A program made the translations under genes and the position numbers. Positions 15,970 to 23,008 of a stretch of 64,000 bases of DNA are shown here, in pieces. Under the pieces are notes generated by a model. It saw only the letters and a list, made by a program, of their open reading frames with translations. It was not told the DNA's origin and searched no databases. The DNA comes from SIRX01 sp965213905 (GTDB lineage: Bacteria; Actinomycetota; Rubrobacteria; Rubrobacterales; Rubrobacteraceae). The stretch is taken from the NCBI GenBank assembly GCA_965213905.1, contig OZ243922.1, forward strand, positions 744,001 to 808,000, written 5' to 3'. Each line of letters starts with the position of its first letter. Within the stretch, counting starts at the first letter, position 1.

Positions 15970-17367
15970 CTAAGCATCCGTCATCTTCCTGACATTGAGT
16001 AGTTCGTTCAGCTCTTCTTCGGAAAGCTCTGTCTGTTCGCGGGCGACTTCGCGGATGGTTTTTTCTTCTTTGTAAGCTTGCTTGGCGATGTCGGCGGCTT
16101 TGTCGTAGCCGACTTCGGGGGCGAGCGCGGTGGCGAGCATGAGGCCGTTTTCTACGAGCTCCGGGCCGCGGTCTGTTGCTTCGAGTCCGCTTACACACTG
16201 GGCGGCGAGGTTGGTTGCGGTGGTGGCGAGCAGGCCGATGGACTGTAGAAGGTTGTGGGCGATGACCGGCAGCATTACGTTTAGCTGGAAGTTGCCGCTT
16301 TGTCCGGCGATAGCCACGGCGGCGTCGTTGCCGGTGACCTGGGCCGCGACCTGGGCGGCGCTCTCGGGAATTACCGGGTTTACCTTGCCGGGCATTATCG
16401 AGGAGCCGGGCTGGACTTCGGGGAGGGCTATCTCGGAGAGGTTTGCGCGAGGGCCGGCCCCGAGCCAACGCAAATCGTTGGAGATCTTCATGATGCTTAC
16501 CGCCACGGTCTTTATCGCGCCGCTGGCAAAGACGCAGCCGTCCATCGCGCTCTGGGCCTGGAAGTGGTTCTCCGTCTCCCGAACCTCGACGCCGAAGCGG
16601 TCGGAGAGTTTTTCGCACACCTTCCCGGCGAATTCGGGGTGGGTGTTGACGCCGGTGCCGACCGCCGTGCCGCCGAGCGCCACCTCCGCGAGGTCTTCCC
16701 GGGCTTTTTTTACGCGCCCGATGCCGCGTTCGATCTGGCCGGCGAAGCCTTCGAACTCCTGGCCCAGACGGATCGGGGTGGCGTCCTGGAGGTGCGTGCG
16801 GCCGGTCTTGACCACGTCGTCGAACTCCCGGGCTTTATCCGCGAGGGCGCCTTGGAGGGTTTCCAGGCCGGGGAGCAGGTCTTCTTTTATGGAGACCAGG
16901 GCGGATAGGTGGATGGCGGTCGGGATCACGTCGTTTGAGGACTGGCCTTTGTTTACGTGGTCGTTTGGGTGGACGGGGTCTTTGGAGCCAAGTTCGCCAC
17001 CCAGGATCTGGACCGCCCGGTTGGAGATGACCTCGTTTGCGTTCATGTTCGTCGAGGTGCCGGAGCCGGTCTGGAACACGTCGAGGACGAACTGGTTGTC
17101 GAGCGTACCGTCCACGACTTCTTCCCCGGCCTGCACTATGGCGTCTTTTATCTCGTCTTCCAGGTTGCCGAGTTCGTTGTTGACGACGGCGGCCTCCAGC
17201 TTTATAGCCCCGAGCGCCTGGATAAAGCGCCTGGGAAAGCGGATGTCGCTTATGGGAAAGTTGTTCAGGGCGCGCCTCGTCTGGGCGCCGAAGAGGGCGT
17301 CGCGGGGGACCTGCACCTCTCCCATCGAGTCGCGCTCTGTGCGGTGCGGGGTTTCGTGTTCGCCCAC
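15970..17367 (-). CDS. fumC: class II fumarate hydratase
   Basis: 465 aa from GTG 17367, which follows a strong GGAGGAG; longer in-frame extensions are not needed and would exceed the family length. The signature GSSIMPGKVNP, the substrate-site TGRTHLQDATP, and STNMNANEVISNRA with HPNDHVNKGQSSND are all present. It interconverts fumarate and malate in the TCA cycle, and the class II enzyme needs no iron-sulfur cluster. It is divergent from the DUF1802 gene. Confidence 0.97.
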   Translation of the reverse strand: MGEHETPHRTERDSMGEVQVPRDALFGAQTRRALNNFPISDIRFPRRFIQALGAIKLEAAVVNNELGNLEDEIKDAIVQAGEEVVDGTLDNQFVLDVFQTGSGTSTNMNANEVISNRAVQILGGELGSKDPVHPNDHVNKGQSSNDVIPTAIHLSALVSIKEDLLPGLETLQGALADKAREFDDVVKTGRTHLQDATPIRLGQEFEGFAGQIERGIGRVKKAREDLAEVALGGTAVGTGVNTHPEFAGKVCEKLSDRFGVEVRETENHFQAQSAMDGCVFASGAIKTVAVSIMKISNDLRWLGAGPRANLSEIALPEVQPGSSIMPGKVNPVIPESAAQVAAQVTGNDAAVAIAGQSGNFQLNVMLPVIAHNLLQSIGLLATTATNLAAQCVSGLEATDRGPELVENGLMLATALAPEVGYDKAADIAKQAYKEEKTIREVAREQTELSEEELNELLNVRKMTDA

Positions 17368-17450
17368 GTGTGTCTCCTCCCGTCGAAGCCTGTCCAAAGG
17401 CATCATATAATCTGTACGTTGACTAGCCGTATTATACGAGAGGTGATCCC

Positions 17451-18047
17451 TTGAATTCTCTACAGAACGCTTTGAAGGAGTGGGCGGTAGCCGTAAAGGC
17501 GCTGGAGGTCGGCGCTTCGGCGCTCGTCGTCCGCAAGGGCGGCATCCGGGAAAAGGAGTTCGCCGTGCCCACCACGAGGTTTTTGCTGCTCCCCGGCTAC
17601 GAACACCAGAGGCCGGAGTTATTGAAGCCCGAATACCGGCACCTGATGGACGGAATCCCGGATCGCAAAGACGACGGCCCACTCTACTTCACCTCCTTCG
17701 CGGAGGTGCACGCGGCGTACGAGATCTCCTCCCCCGAAGCCCTCGAAGCCATAGACCCGCACCACATCTGGACCCACGAGTACGCCGAGAGCCGCTTTAA
17801 GTGGCGCCCGAAAAAACCGCTGACGGTCCTCGTGCTGCGCACCTACCTGCTCCCCCGTACGGCCGAGCTCCCGCACCACGAAGGCTACGGCGGGTGCAAG
17901 AGTTGGATCTCCCTGGACGAAGCGGTCTCGGCGGAGGAGGCCTTCCCGGCCCTAGATGACCGGAAATTTGGGCGGATAATTTCGCCGGTCATGGAAGCGT
18001 TGCAAGGGCAGGAAGCCGCGCCGGTGGGGCCCCGGGTAGCCTCGTGA
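17451..18047 (+). CDS. DUF1802 family protein
   Basis: 198 aa starting at a TTG preceded by GAGAGGTGAT. The N-terminal ALKEWAVAVKALEVG, ALVVRKGGIREKEF and LLPGYEHQRPELLKP are typical of DUF1802, a family of unknown function often near nucleases or in operons with hydrolases. No transmembrane segment is visible. It overlaps the downstream hydrolase by 4 nt (GTGA) and heads a four-gene operon with two membrane TPR proteins. Confidence 0.75.
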   Translation: MNSLQNALKEWAVAVKALEVGASALVVRKGGIREKEFAVPTTRFLLLPGYEHQRPELLKPEYRHLMDGIPDRKDDGPLYFTSFAEVHAAYEISSPEALEAIDPHHIWTHEYAESRFKWRPKKPLTVLVLRTYLLPRTAELPHHEGYGGCKSWISLDEAVSAEEAFPALDDRKFGRIISPVMEALQGQEAAPVGPRVAS

Positions 18048-18901
18048 CGGCATCCGGGACGATAGAAGGAGTCCTCAAAAGGTCGGGATGCCCGGTCCAC
18101 TACTGGCTCTCGGGGCCGCAGGACGCGCCGCCCGTGGTTTTCTCCCACGGGGCCACCATGGACCATCGCATGTTCGACGCCCAAATTCCCGCTGTCGCCG
18201 AAAACTACCGCGTCCTCACCTGGGACCTGCGGGGCCACGGCCGGTCGCGGCCTCTAAAAGATACTGGGGGAGATCTGTCGGTAAGAGATCTTGTAGAAGA
18301 CCTCGTCGCCCTGATAGACCACCTGGAGTACGAGAAAGTTACCCTCGTCGGGCAATCGCTCGGGGGCCATCTGGCGCAGGATGTAGTCTTTTACCATCCG
18401 GATCGGGTTAGCGCGCTGGTTACGATAGGGTCCTCTTGCAGCACCATAAAGCAGCCTAAGCTCGGCCGGCTCGCCCTTAACCTCTCGCCCTTGTTGTTCA
18501 AGGTCTGGCCGGAAGACAACCTCCGCGAACAAACAGCCAAAAATATAGCCGTTACGCCCGGGGCCCGGGCTTACGCTTACGAAGCGAGCCGGCAGTTGAC
18601 CAAAGAAGATTTTATGGAAGTCTGGAACGCCGTCGCGGGCCTCCTGCACCACGAACCGGGCTACAGGATAGAGCATCCCCTGCTCATCACCCACGGTGAC
18701 AGCGACGACGTCGGGAACATAAAGAAGATCTCACCGAAGTGGGCGGACCGTGACCCGAACAGCCGGTACGTCGTGATCCCGGCCGCCGGACACAACGCAA
18801 ACCAGGATAACCCGGATTTCTTCAACCGGATACTGCTCGAGTTTTTGGAGGAGCACGTGCCTTTTGAAGAAACCGGCGAGAGGCAACGGGAAGGAACCTA
18901 A
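18044..18901 (+). CDS. alpha/beta hydrolase
   Basis: 285 aa. The fold elements are VVFSHGATMDHRMFD (oxyanion region), LTWDLRGHGRS, the nucleophile elbow LVGQSLGGHLAQ (Ser), and the terminal His in AAGHNANQDNPDFF. The acid is probably in THGDSDDVG. Substrates of such enzymes (esters, lactones, thioesters) cannot be inferred from sequence. It is translationally coupled to DUF1802 upstream and sits 4 nt before the TPR gene. Confidence 0.85.
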   Translation: MTASGTIEGVLKRSGCPVHYWLSGPQDAPPVVFSHGATMDHRMFDAQIPAVAENYRVLTWDLRGHGRSRPLKDTGGDLSVRDLVEDLVALIDHLEYEKVTLVGQSLGGHLAQDVVFYHPDRVSALVTIGSSCSTIKQPKLGRLALNLSPLLFKVWPEDNLREQTAKNIAVTPGARAYAYEASRQLTKEDFMEVWNAVAGLLHHEPGYRIEHPLLITHGDSDDVGNIKKISPKWADRDPNSRYVVIPAAGHNANQDNPDFFNRILLEFLEEHVPFEETGERQREGT

Positions 18902-18905
18902 AGAC

Positions 18906-19514
18906 ATGGGAGCATCCGCACTACCGGTAATTCTACTTTTCTTGTTGGTTTTTCTGAGTTGGCGGGTTGTCTTCTCGGCCAACAAAGACCTGCTCCGGGC
19001 GAAAGCCTGGGAGCCGTTGGTGCGCCGGGCGATGCCGTTTATCGTGCTGACGTTGATGGCGCTGAGCCTGTTCGTGGTGCAGGGTTACCGGGAGAACCAG
19101 TCGGTGATGGTAATTTGGGCCTCGCTCTTCGCCGTTGCGGTAGTCGCCTCCAACATGCTCTCCATGCCCCGCGCCGAACGCCAGGCGAGCAAGGCTTTCC
19201 GGAAGGGCGACTATGAAGGAGCCGTCGGGCAGTACCGCGAACTCGTCCAGGATCAACCCCTGGCCCGGCACTACGCTTTTCTGGGTGCGGCCCTCGGGGC
19301 CGCCGGCCACGACGAGGAAGGCGTGGAAGAATCCACCAAAGCCATAGAAAAAGACCCGCAATACGGCATCGCCTACTATAACCGCGGCCTGATCCTGCGC
19401 CGCCAGAAACGCCGGAGCCGGGCCAAAAAAGATCTCCAGCGCGCCCTCGACGCGGATCTCCCCCGCCGTTTTCGTGGCAGCGCCCGGGGGCTTTTGGAGG
19501 AACTCGGCAAGTGA
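18906..19514 (+). CDS. membrane-anchored TPR protein (paralogue 1)
   Basis: 202 aa from ATG 18906 with GGAAGGAA upstream. Two or three N-terminal membrane helices (LPVILLFLLVFLSWRVVF, AMPFIVLTLMALSLFVV, SLFAVAVVASNML) precede a soluble tail with about three TPR units (KGDYEGAVGQYRELV, HYAFLGAALGAAG, AYYNRGLILRRQKR). It is probably a scaffold on the inner face of the membrane. It overlaps its paralogue by 4 nt, and the two share layout and motifs (FRKGDYE-A-V, YYNR), indicating tandem duplication. Confidence 0.75.
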   Translation: MGASALPVILLFLLVFLSWRVVFSANKDLLRAKAWEPLVRRAMPFIVLTLMALSLFVVQGYRENQSVMVIWASLFAVAVVASNMLSMPRAERQASKAFRKGDYEGAVGQYRELVQDQPLARHYAFLGAALGAAGHDEEGVEESTKAIEKDPQYGIAYYNRGLILRRQKRRSRAKKDLQRALDADLPRRFRGSARGLLEELGK

Positions 19515-20125
19515 ACTTTCTCTATCCGTCTCTCGTAGCCCTCGTTATCCTGGCGGTCTTCACTTTTTTCATGGGCCGTCAGAACCGGGATCTACTGCGT
19601 GCCCGGGCCTACAGGGAGTTTCTGTGGCGCCTGATCCCACCTCTTTCTACCGGCGTTTTTGTCGCCGGATTGCCGTTTATCATGAGCCTCACCACCACCT
19701 ATAATGACGAGCCGGTCCTTTTTACCTACCTCGCCGGGGCCGCCATCCTGACCGTCGTTATGGCCCGCAACGTCTCCCCGGAAGAACGCCGCGCGGGCAA
19801 CGCCTTCCGCAAAGGCGACTACGAAAGGGCTGTAGACCTCTACGAGGACCTCGTCGAGCATCGGCCACTCCCACGCTACTACTCGGCCCTCGGGGCCGCA
19901 CTCGACGCCTCCGGAGACCCTCAAAGCGCCCTCGACGCGACGGATAGGGCCATAAAACTCGACCCAAAACTCGGAACCGCCTACTACAATCGCGCCTCGG
20001 CCCTGGCGGCACTCGGGGAAACCACCCGCGCCCGCCGAGACCTGCAAACCGTCCTCAAAATAGACTCCGGCCGCACCCTGCGCCGCGCGGCCGTCGAGGC
20101 ACTAAACGTACTGGAGGAGGGCTAG
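19511..20125 (+). CDS. membrane-anchored TPR protein (paralogue 2)
   Basis: 204 aa from a GTG overlapping the previous stop. It has the same architecture as its neighbour: membrane helices (PSLVALVILAVFTFFMG, LIPPLSTGVFVAGLPFIM, LAGAAILTVVMA) followed by TPRs (AFRKGDYERAVDLYEDLV, ALGAALDASGDPQSAL, AYYNRASALAALGETTRA). NRDLLRARAYREFLWR matches NKDLLRAKAWEPLVRR in paralogue 1. The function is unknown. It ends the operon and is followed by a large inverted repeat. Confidence 0.75.
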   Translation: MNFLYPSLVALVILAVFTFFMGRQNRDLLRARAYREFLWRLIPPLSTGVFVAGLPFIMSLTTTYNDEPVLFTYLAGAAILTVVMARNVSPEERRAGNAFRKGDYERAVDLYEDLVEHRPLPRYYSALGAALDASGDPQSALDATDRAIKLDPKLGTAYYNRASALAALGETTRARRDLQTVLKIDSGRTLRRAAVEALNVLEEG

Positions 20126-20141
20126 CCAGCCCGTCAGCAGT

Positions 20142-20249
20142 TCGGCTCGTCAGCTACCAGATCTCTTACCGGCGCTTGCGTCCTGGCTGAAAGCCGCCGG
20201 CTGAAACGCTGCCGTGAAAGCCGCCGGAGGCGGCGTGCTGACGAGCCGA
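20142..20249. repeat. 13-bp inverted repeat with internal stems
   Basis: Arms TCGGCTCGTCAGC (20142-20154) and GCTGACGAGCCGA (20237-20249) enclose 82 nt. The enclosed part holds two copies of TGAAAGCCGCCGG and further stems (CCGGCG/CGCCGG, GCCGCC/GGCGGC). It lies between convergent genes and probably ends transcription from both sides, but it is larger and more elaborate than a simple terminator. Confidence 0.6.
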
Positions 20250-20253
20250 TTAG

Positions 20254-21153
20254 CTATCTAACGACCTTTTGTATGTTCTCTTCGGCGCCTTTTATCTCGA
20301 TCTTCCCGTCGCGCACCCGTACTTCCCAGCGGGATTGGGGGAAGACCGCCGGGCCTCTCAAGACCTGCCCGCTGCAGAGGTCGAAACTGGAGTCGTGCCA
20401 GGGGCAAACGACCGTGTCTCCTTCCCGCTCGCCCTGGTCTAGCGGGCCGGCGAAGTGGCTGCAAACGTTGGAGATGGCACAGATGCTGCCGTCGGAGAGC
20501 CGGCTCAAGAGCACGTCGGCCCCGTCTAACTCGACCTTCCGCAGGCCGTTCTGCGGCAACTCTTCTTCGTCGAGGACCGGCTTGAACTCGTCGGGGCCGG
20601 CCCACTCGAAGACGTTGCGGTTTACGCGCAGCCCGTAGTTGTACGAGAGTTCTCCCCCGAGGTGCGCGGCGGTGCCGCTAATAGAGAACCCCGCCAAAAA
20701 AGCCAACCGGCCGGCGTCGCGGCGGCCCGTGGCCCGCAGCAGCATGGAAGCGACGTTGAAAGCCAGCCCGGCGGTGTTTAGCAGGCCGTGGGCCATGCCC
20801 ATCTTGCGCGAACCGCCGGAGAGGTACCGCCAGTCGGAGAGACCGGTGATCGCGGCGGCCACGGCGCCCGCGTTGCCCAGGGCGAGCGTCGCGTCGGCCG
20901 CGTTTCTCGCCACCCGGGATTCCGTGGCCGCGTCCAGGCCGTCGAACACGATGGTCGAGGTCCAGGAGCCTAGCGGCACGTCGGAGAGCATTGGGTGAAA
21001 CGGGGCTTCGAGGTACTTGCCGTCCAGGATGTCGCGCACTGTCTTACCACCGGCGGCCACGGCGTTTTGCACTTTCGGCTGGACTACTTCGGAGAGTTCA
21101 TCCAACCAGGGCAGAGACTCGACGATGCGCCGGCTGAGCGTTGTTGACCCCAT
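20254..21153 (-). CDS. Rieske [2Fe-2S] protein with DUF2231 membrane domain
   Basis: 299 aa. Residues ~45-170 resemble DUF2231, a membrane domain (EAPFHPMLSDVPLGSWTST opening, four hydrophobic segments, two conserved His). Residues ~195-290 are a Rieske domain with cluster ligands Cys231, His233 (NVCSHFAGPL) and Cys250, His253 (VCPWHDSSFD). The second Cys pair of high-potential Rieske proteins is not seen, so it is of the ferredoxin/dioxygenase type. It is probably a membrane-bound electron carrier with unknown partner. Confidence 0.85.
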   Translation of the reverse strand: MGSTTLSRRIVESLPWLDELSEVVQPKVQNAVAAGGKTVRDILDGKYLEAPFHPMLSDVPLGSWTSTIVFDGLDAATESRVARNAADATLALGNAGAVAAAITGLSDWRYLSGGSRKMGMAHGLLNTAGLAFNVASMLLRATGRRDAGRLAFLAGFSISGTAAHLGGELSYNYGLRVNRNVFEWAGPDEFKPVLDEEELPQNGLRKVELDGADVLLSRLSDGSICAISNVCSHFAGPLDQGEREGDTVVCPWHDSSFDLCSGQVLRGPAVFPQSRWEVRVRDGKIEIKGAEENIQKVVR

Positions 21154-21212
21154 ATATCTTCACCTTTCAGAGGGTACTAGTCTGGGAAGATTATGCCACG
21201 GTTGACGCCGGA

Positions 21213-22460
21213 CTAAGCTCGTGAGGGGTTTTGGATCTTCCCGGACGGCTTTTCTCTTTCTGGAGGCTCTGTTCCACCTTCTCCGACGGTGGTCCACCCG
21301 GCGCGCTCCGGCTCTTCGCCCGTCAGGAAGAAAGAGAGCCAGTGCAGCGCGAGCGTGTAAGTGTAAAGGCCGAGCGCCAGCGCGGCCAGCACCGTATCCG
21401 AGTCGTTCCACAAGAAGGGCCATTGTTGGGGGACAAATTGCAGGGAGAGTAGTAGAAAAGCCAGCCCGATACGGCCCCGGGCGAGCAGCAGTAGAACCCC
21501 CGGCGCCAACAACAGCAGGTAATTGTTCCAGGCTATGGGCGAAGCCAGCAGCGAGGCGGCGACCAGCGCCCAGAGCCCCGCCTCGGAACCTTTCCGGGTC
21601 TTTATCGCCGTCAGGATTATGAGCGTTACACCCACCACGTAGGCCGCCGGGACCATCCACGGCCACACCGCCAGGGGCTCGGCGAACCGCGTTTCGGTGA
21701 ACGTACGCATGGCCGTGCCGGCCAGCGAGGCGTTGTCCCAAAAACCGTCTATCCGCTCTTCGAGCACGACTTGCGCGTAGCGAAGGGTCGCATCCGACCC
21801 CAAGACCAGGCTCCCGGCGAGCGTGGCCGCCGCCCCCGATAGGATCCCGGCTCCCACCGCCTCCCACCGCCGTCGCACGGCGGGCCACAGTATGAGGGGC
21901 GCGAGCGAGGGCTTGAGCGCCATTACCAACCCTAACACCAGCCCGGACAATAAATACCTCCCCCGCCGGTCCGCCGCCCACGCCGCCACGAGGCCCAGCG
22001 CCAGCACCGGATACATCTGCCCCAACGCCAGCGTCGCGAGCATCGGTGAAGAAAGAAGGACCACACCGGCCGCCACGACCGCCCACCCGGCCCGCAGACG
22101 AAGCTCGCCCGCCATCCAAGCGAGTGAAAAGAGCATCGTGAAGACCATGACCAGGACAAACAGCCGGTAAGCGTCGAGCGCCTCCATAAAACCGAACGGC
22201 AACACCACCAGCGTCCAGAATGGCGGGTTCAGGTTTACGAGCCGGGCCCCCGTATCGTAGATGTTCTCCCCGGCCAGGGCGGCCTCCGCCGACATCCAGA
22301 AAGAGTGGAAATCCGCGTGCACGTCCATAGACCCGGTCGAGATACGCTCCAGCGTCCCCCCGCCGTACCGGACGTGTAACACCCCGGAGACCACTATAAT
22401 CCCCAACGCGAGGAGTAAGAGTAGCGTCCCCCAAGCCAACCGCAACCAGCGCCGCCGCAA
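21213..22460 (-). CDS. GT87-type membrane glycosyltransferase (DUF2029)
   Basis: 415 aa with about ten membrane helices. The N-terminal loop VHADFHSFWMSAEAALAGENIYD, then LVNLNPPFWTLVVLPF, is the DUF2029/GT87 pattern with an acidic catalytic candidate in the first loop. WPAVRRRW and SPIAWNNYLLLL support the family. Such enzymes transfer mannose or arabinose from a polyprenyl-phosphate donor to envelope glycans in actinobacteria. The Pro/Glu-rich tail is low complexity. The longer overlapping frame is a shadow. Confidence 0.8.
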   Translation of the reverse strand: MRRRWLRLAWGTLLLLLALGIIVVSGVLHVRYGGGTLERISTGSMDVHADFHSFWMSAEAALAGENIYDTGARLVNLNPPFWTLVVLPFGFMEALDAYRLFVLVMVFTMLFSLAWMAGELRLRAGWAVVAAGVVLLSSPMLATLALGQMYPVLALGLVAAWAADRRGRYLLSGLVLGLVMALKPSLAPLILWPAVRRRWEAVGAGILSGAAATLAGSLVLGSDATLRYAQVVLEERIDGFWDNASLAGTAMRTFTETRFAEPLAVWPWMVPAAYVVGVTLIILTAIKTRKGSEAGLWALVAASLLASPIAWNNYLLLLAPGVLLLLARGRIGLAFLLLSLQFVPQQWPFLWNDSDTVLAALALGLYTYTLALHWLSFFLTGEEPERAGWTTVGEGGTEPPEREKPSGKIQNPSRA

Positions 22461-22576
22461 GGCTAAACTACACCCCCAAATTCCAGGAAAAAAGAGCCCG
22501 ATAGGTACATAGCGTAATCATACGCCCCGAAAGAAAGGGATTCTCGAAACAGACCGGCGAGAACAATCTGCGGGGC

Positions 22577-22665
22577 GGAGAGGGGGGGATTCGAACCCCC
22601 GATGCCGGGGTTACCGACATAACGGTTTTCGAGACCGCCGCATTCAACCGCTCTGCCACCTCTCC
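22577..22665 (-). tRNA. tRNA-Ser (anticodon CGA)
   Basis: An 89-nt cloverleaf with acceptor arms GGAGAGG/CCTCTCC, anticodon loop CTCGAAA, a long variable arm as expected for class II tRNA-Ser, and the T-loop GGTTCGAATCC. It reads UCG codons. CCA is not encoded. Confidence 0.95.
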
Positions 22666-22962
22666 ACGGACGAGTTTACCGGCTCACCCCCAACCCTTCA
22701 ACCACCCGACACCCGCTCCTAGGATCTTAGCTTGTCAACCCGAAGTTCAACCTTGCAACCTTGCTCGAACCCTCGAAATCCATCGCCCCTGAGACGATCT
22801 ACCATAAGAGAATTGCCTATATGTAAAGAAGTTTCTGAAAAATAGCGTTGGTGTTCGTCTTCTACTTCGCACGGCATTATCTTACCTTCTACTTCAAATT
22901 TAAGCTACATGAGGTACGTGCGAGAGCAGTTTTTGTAGACGAATAATTCCGAACAATCGAGA
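22666..22962. other. intergenic region upstream of tRNA-Ser, no gene
   Basis: No supported gene. Reading leftward, TTGAAC...TAAGAT near 22725-22752 could be the tRNA promoter. An AT-richer part holds a nested hairpin: TCGCACG (22867-22873) pairs with CGTGCGA (22917-22923), with TACCT/AGGTA inside it. Confidence 0.4.
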
Positions 22963-22986
22963 GGGCGGGCCCCGGAAGGCCCGCCC
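22963..22986 (-). terminator. terminator of nrdRJ operon
   Basis: A 9-bp stem GGGCGGGCC/GGCCCGCCC with a 6-nt loop lies 22 nt beyond the nrdJ stop. It is followed on the minus strand by a mixed pyrimidine-rich tract, not a clean T run. Confidence 0.65.
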
Positions 22987-23008
22987 ACGAATTTACCGAG
23001 GTAGAAGT

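Noticed and set aside
16130..17410. 426-codon plus-strand frame opposite fumC
   Set aside because: It is fully antisense to an unmistakable fumarase and shows no domain.
17368..17682. N-terminal extension of fumC
   Set aside because: GTG 17367 has a strong ribosome binding site and gives the family length; the extension has low-complexity composition.
21160..22434. 424-codon minus-strand frame overlapping the GT87 gene
   Set aside because: It is Gly/Arg-rich and in a different frame from a clear membrane glycosyltransferase.
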